The notes beneath the pieces were generated by a model, which was not told where the DNA came from, ran no database searches, and saw only the letters and a list, made by a program, of their open reading frames with translations. From the IMG/VR virus record IMGVR_UViG_3300035701_000102, positions 1 to 39,853 of that record: DNA of 39,853 bases. One strand, written 5' to 3'. The position numbers and the translations under genes were made by a program. Shown here in pieces: positions 39,672 to 39,853 of the stretch (its first letter is position 1; each line of letters opens with the position of its first letter). Source of the stretch: a virus.

Positions 39672-39853
39672 ATGGATACCTGGATCAAGGCGACGGTTAA
39701 TTTTCCGTTTCGGGCCGCACGGTTGATCTTTAGCTGCCGATACATCCCCGATTTACTTGGCTATACGGTCCACGGCAATCTGGCCGAGACTCTCAAGAGG
39801 CTGGAATCTATCGGGGCGATAGACACCCTGGAGACGATCTTGCTGGACTTGAT
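39672..39853 (+). CDS. Partial gene at the window end
   Basis: 60 codons from an ATG at 39672 (after ggggggactcattcg) to the end of the window. The start (MDTWIKATVNFPFRAARLIF) is amphipathic and not recognised. If packaging genes follow, it may be a small gene between the two terminase subunits. Confidence 0.5.
   Translation, partial: MDTWIKATVNFPFRAARLIFSCRYIPDLLGYTVHGNLAETLKRLESIGAIDTLETILLDL

Overview
The window is a stretch of a tailed, siphovirus-like double-stranded DNA phage (or a prophage of that type). It holds a capsid protease/scaffold, a decoration protein, a major capsid protein, a head-tail connector, a tail assembly chaperone with a probable -1 frameshift, a short tape measure, baseplate and receptor-binding proteins, a replication module, a recombination operon, a large secreted/envelope cassette, fibre genes and a terminase-small-subunit candidate. 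No integrase, large terminase or portal gene is visible. Both ends of the window cut through genes, so those may lie outside. The host is not proven. Several lipoproteins with clear lipoboxes imply a host that makes lipoproteins. The CAP-domain and C39-like secreted proteins resemble, from memory, families seen in Planctomycetota and their phages; I hold that host guess at low-to-moderate confidence.

Layout. 1-575: 3' part of a sugar- or small-molecule-type methyltransferase. 484-1546 (minus): four small genes of unknown function. 1570-6830 (plus): an early region of small, mostly unknown genes punctuated by terminators and by five copies of a long conserved promoter-like module, plus a tRNA-like element. 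6906-21857 (plus): head and tail genes, with a GT4-type glycosyltransferase in the baseplate segment and two tail proteins that look like carbohydrate-binding folds with a second domain inserted in them. 21850-26048 (minus): a tightly overlapped operon of a small protein, an ERF single-strand annealing protein, a PD-(D/E)XK nuclease, zinc-ribbon proteins, a methyltransferase and an exostosin-like glycosyltransferase. 26049-28735: a control region with two face-to-face promoters, a small helix-turn-helix regulator, a structured leader with a terminator, an initiator-like gene that carries an iteron cluster, and a DnaB-type helicase. 28778-34878: a run of exported, lipoprotein and membrane proteins (permuted NlpC/P60-like peptidase, two CAP proteins, two lipoproteins of which one is C39-like, a thioredoxin-fold-like protein, single-span membrane proteins), probably lysis plus host-envelope functions. 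34890-38560: small virion-like proteins and a repeat-containing fibre. 38633-39853: a terminase-small-subunit candidate behind a long perfect-stem hairpin, then a gene cut by the window end.

How it fits together (inference). The 26 kb control region probably decides between the leftward recombination operon and the rightward replication genes. The five repeated modules give the early genes their own coordinated expression. The two glycosyltransferases and two methyltransferases suggest that the virion, or another phage or host product, carries a modified glycan. The strongest leads for something undescribed are the five-copy promoter/operator module, the leader RNA in front of the initiator, and the unusually rich set of secreted proteins.
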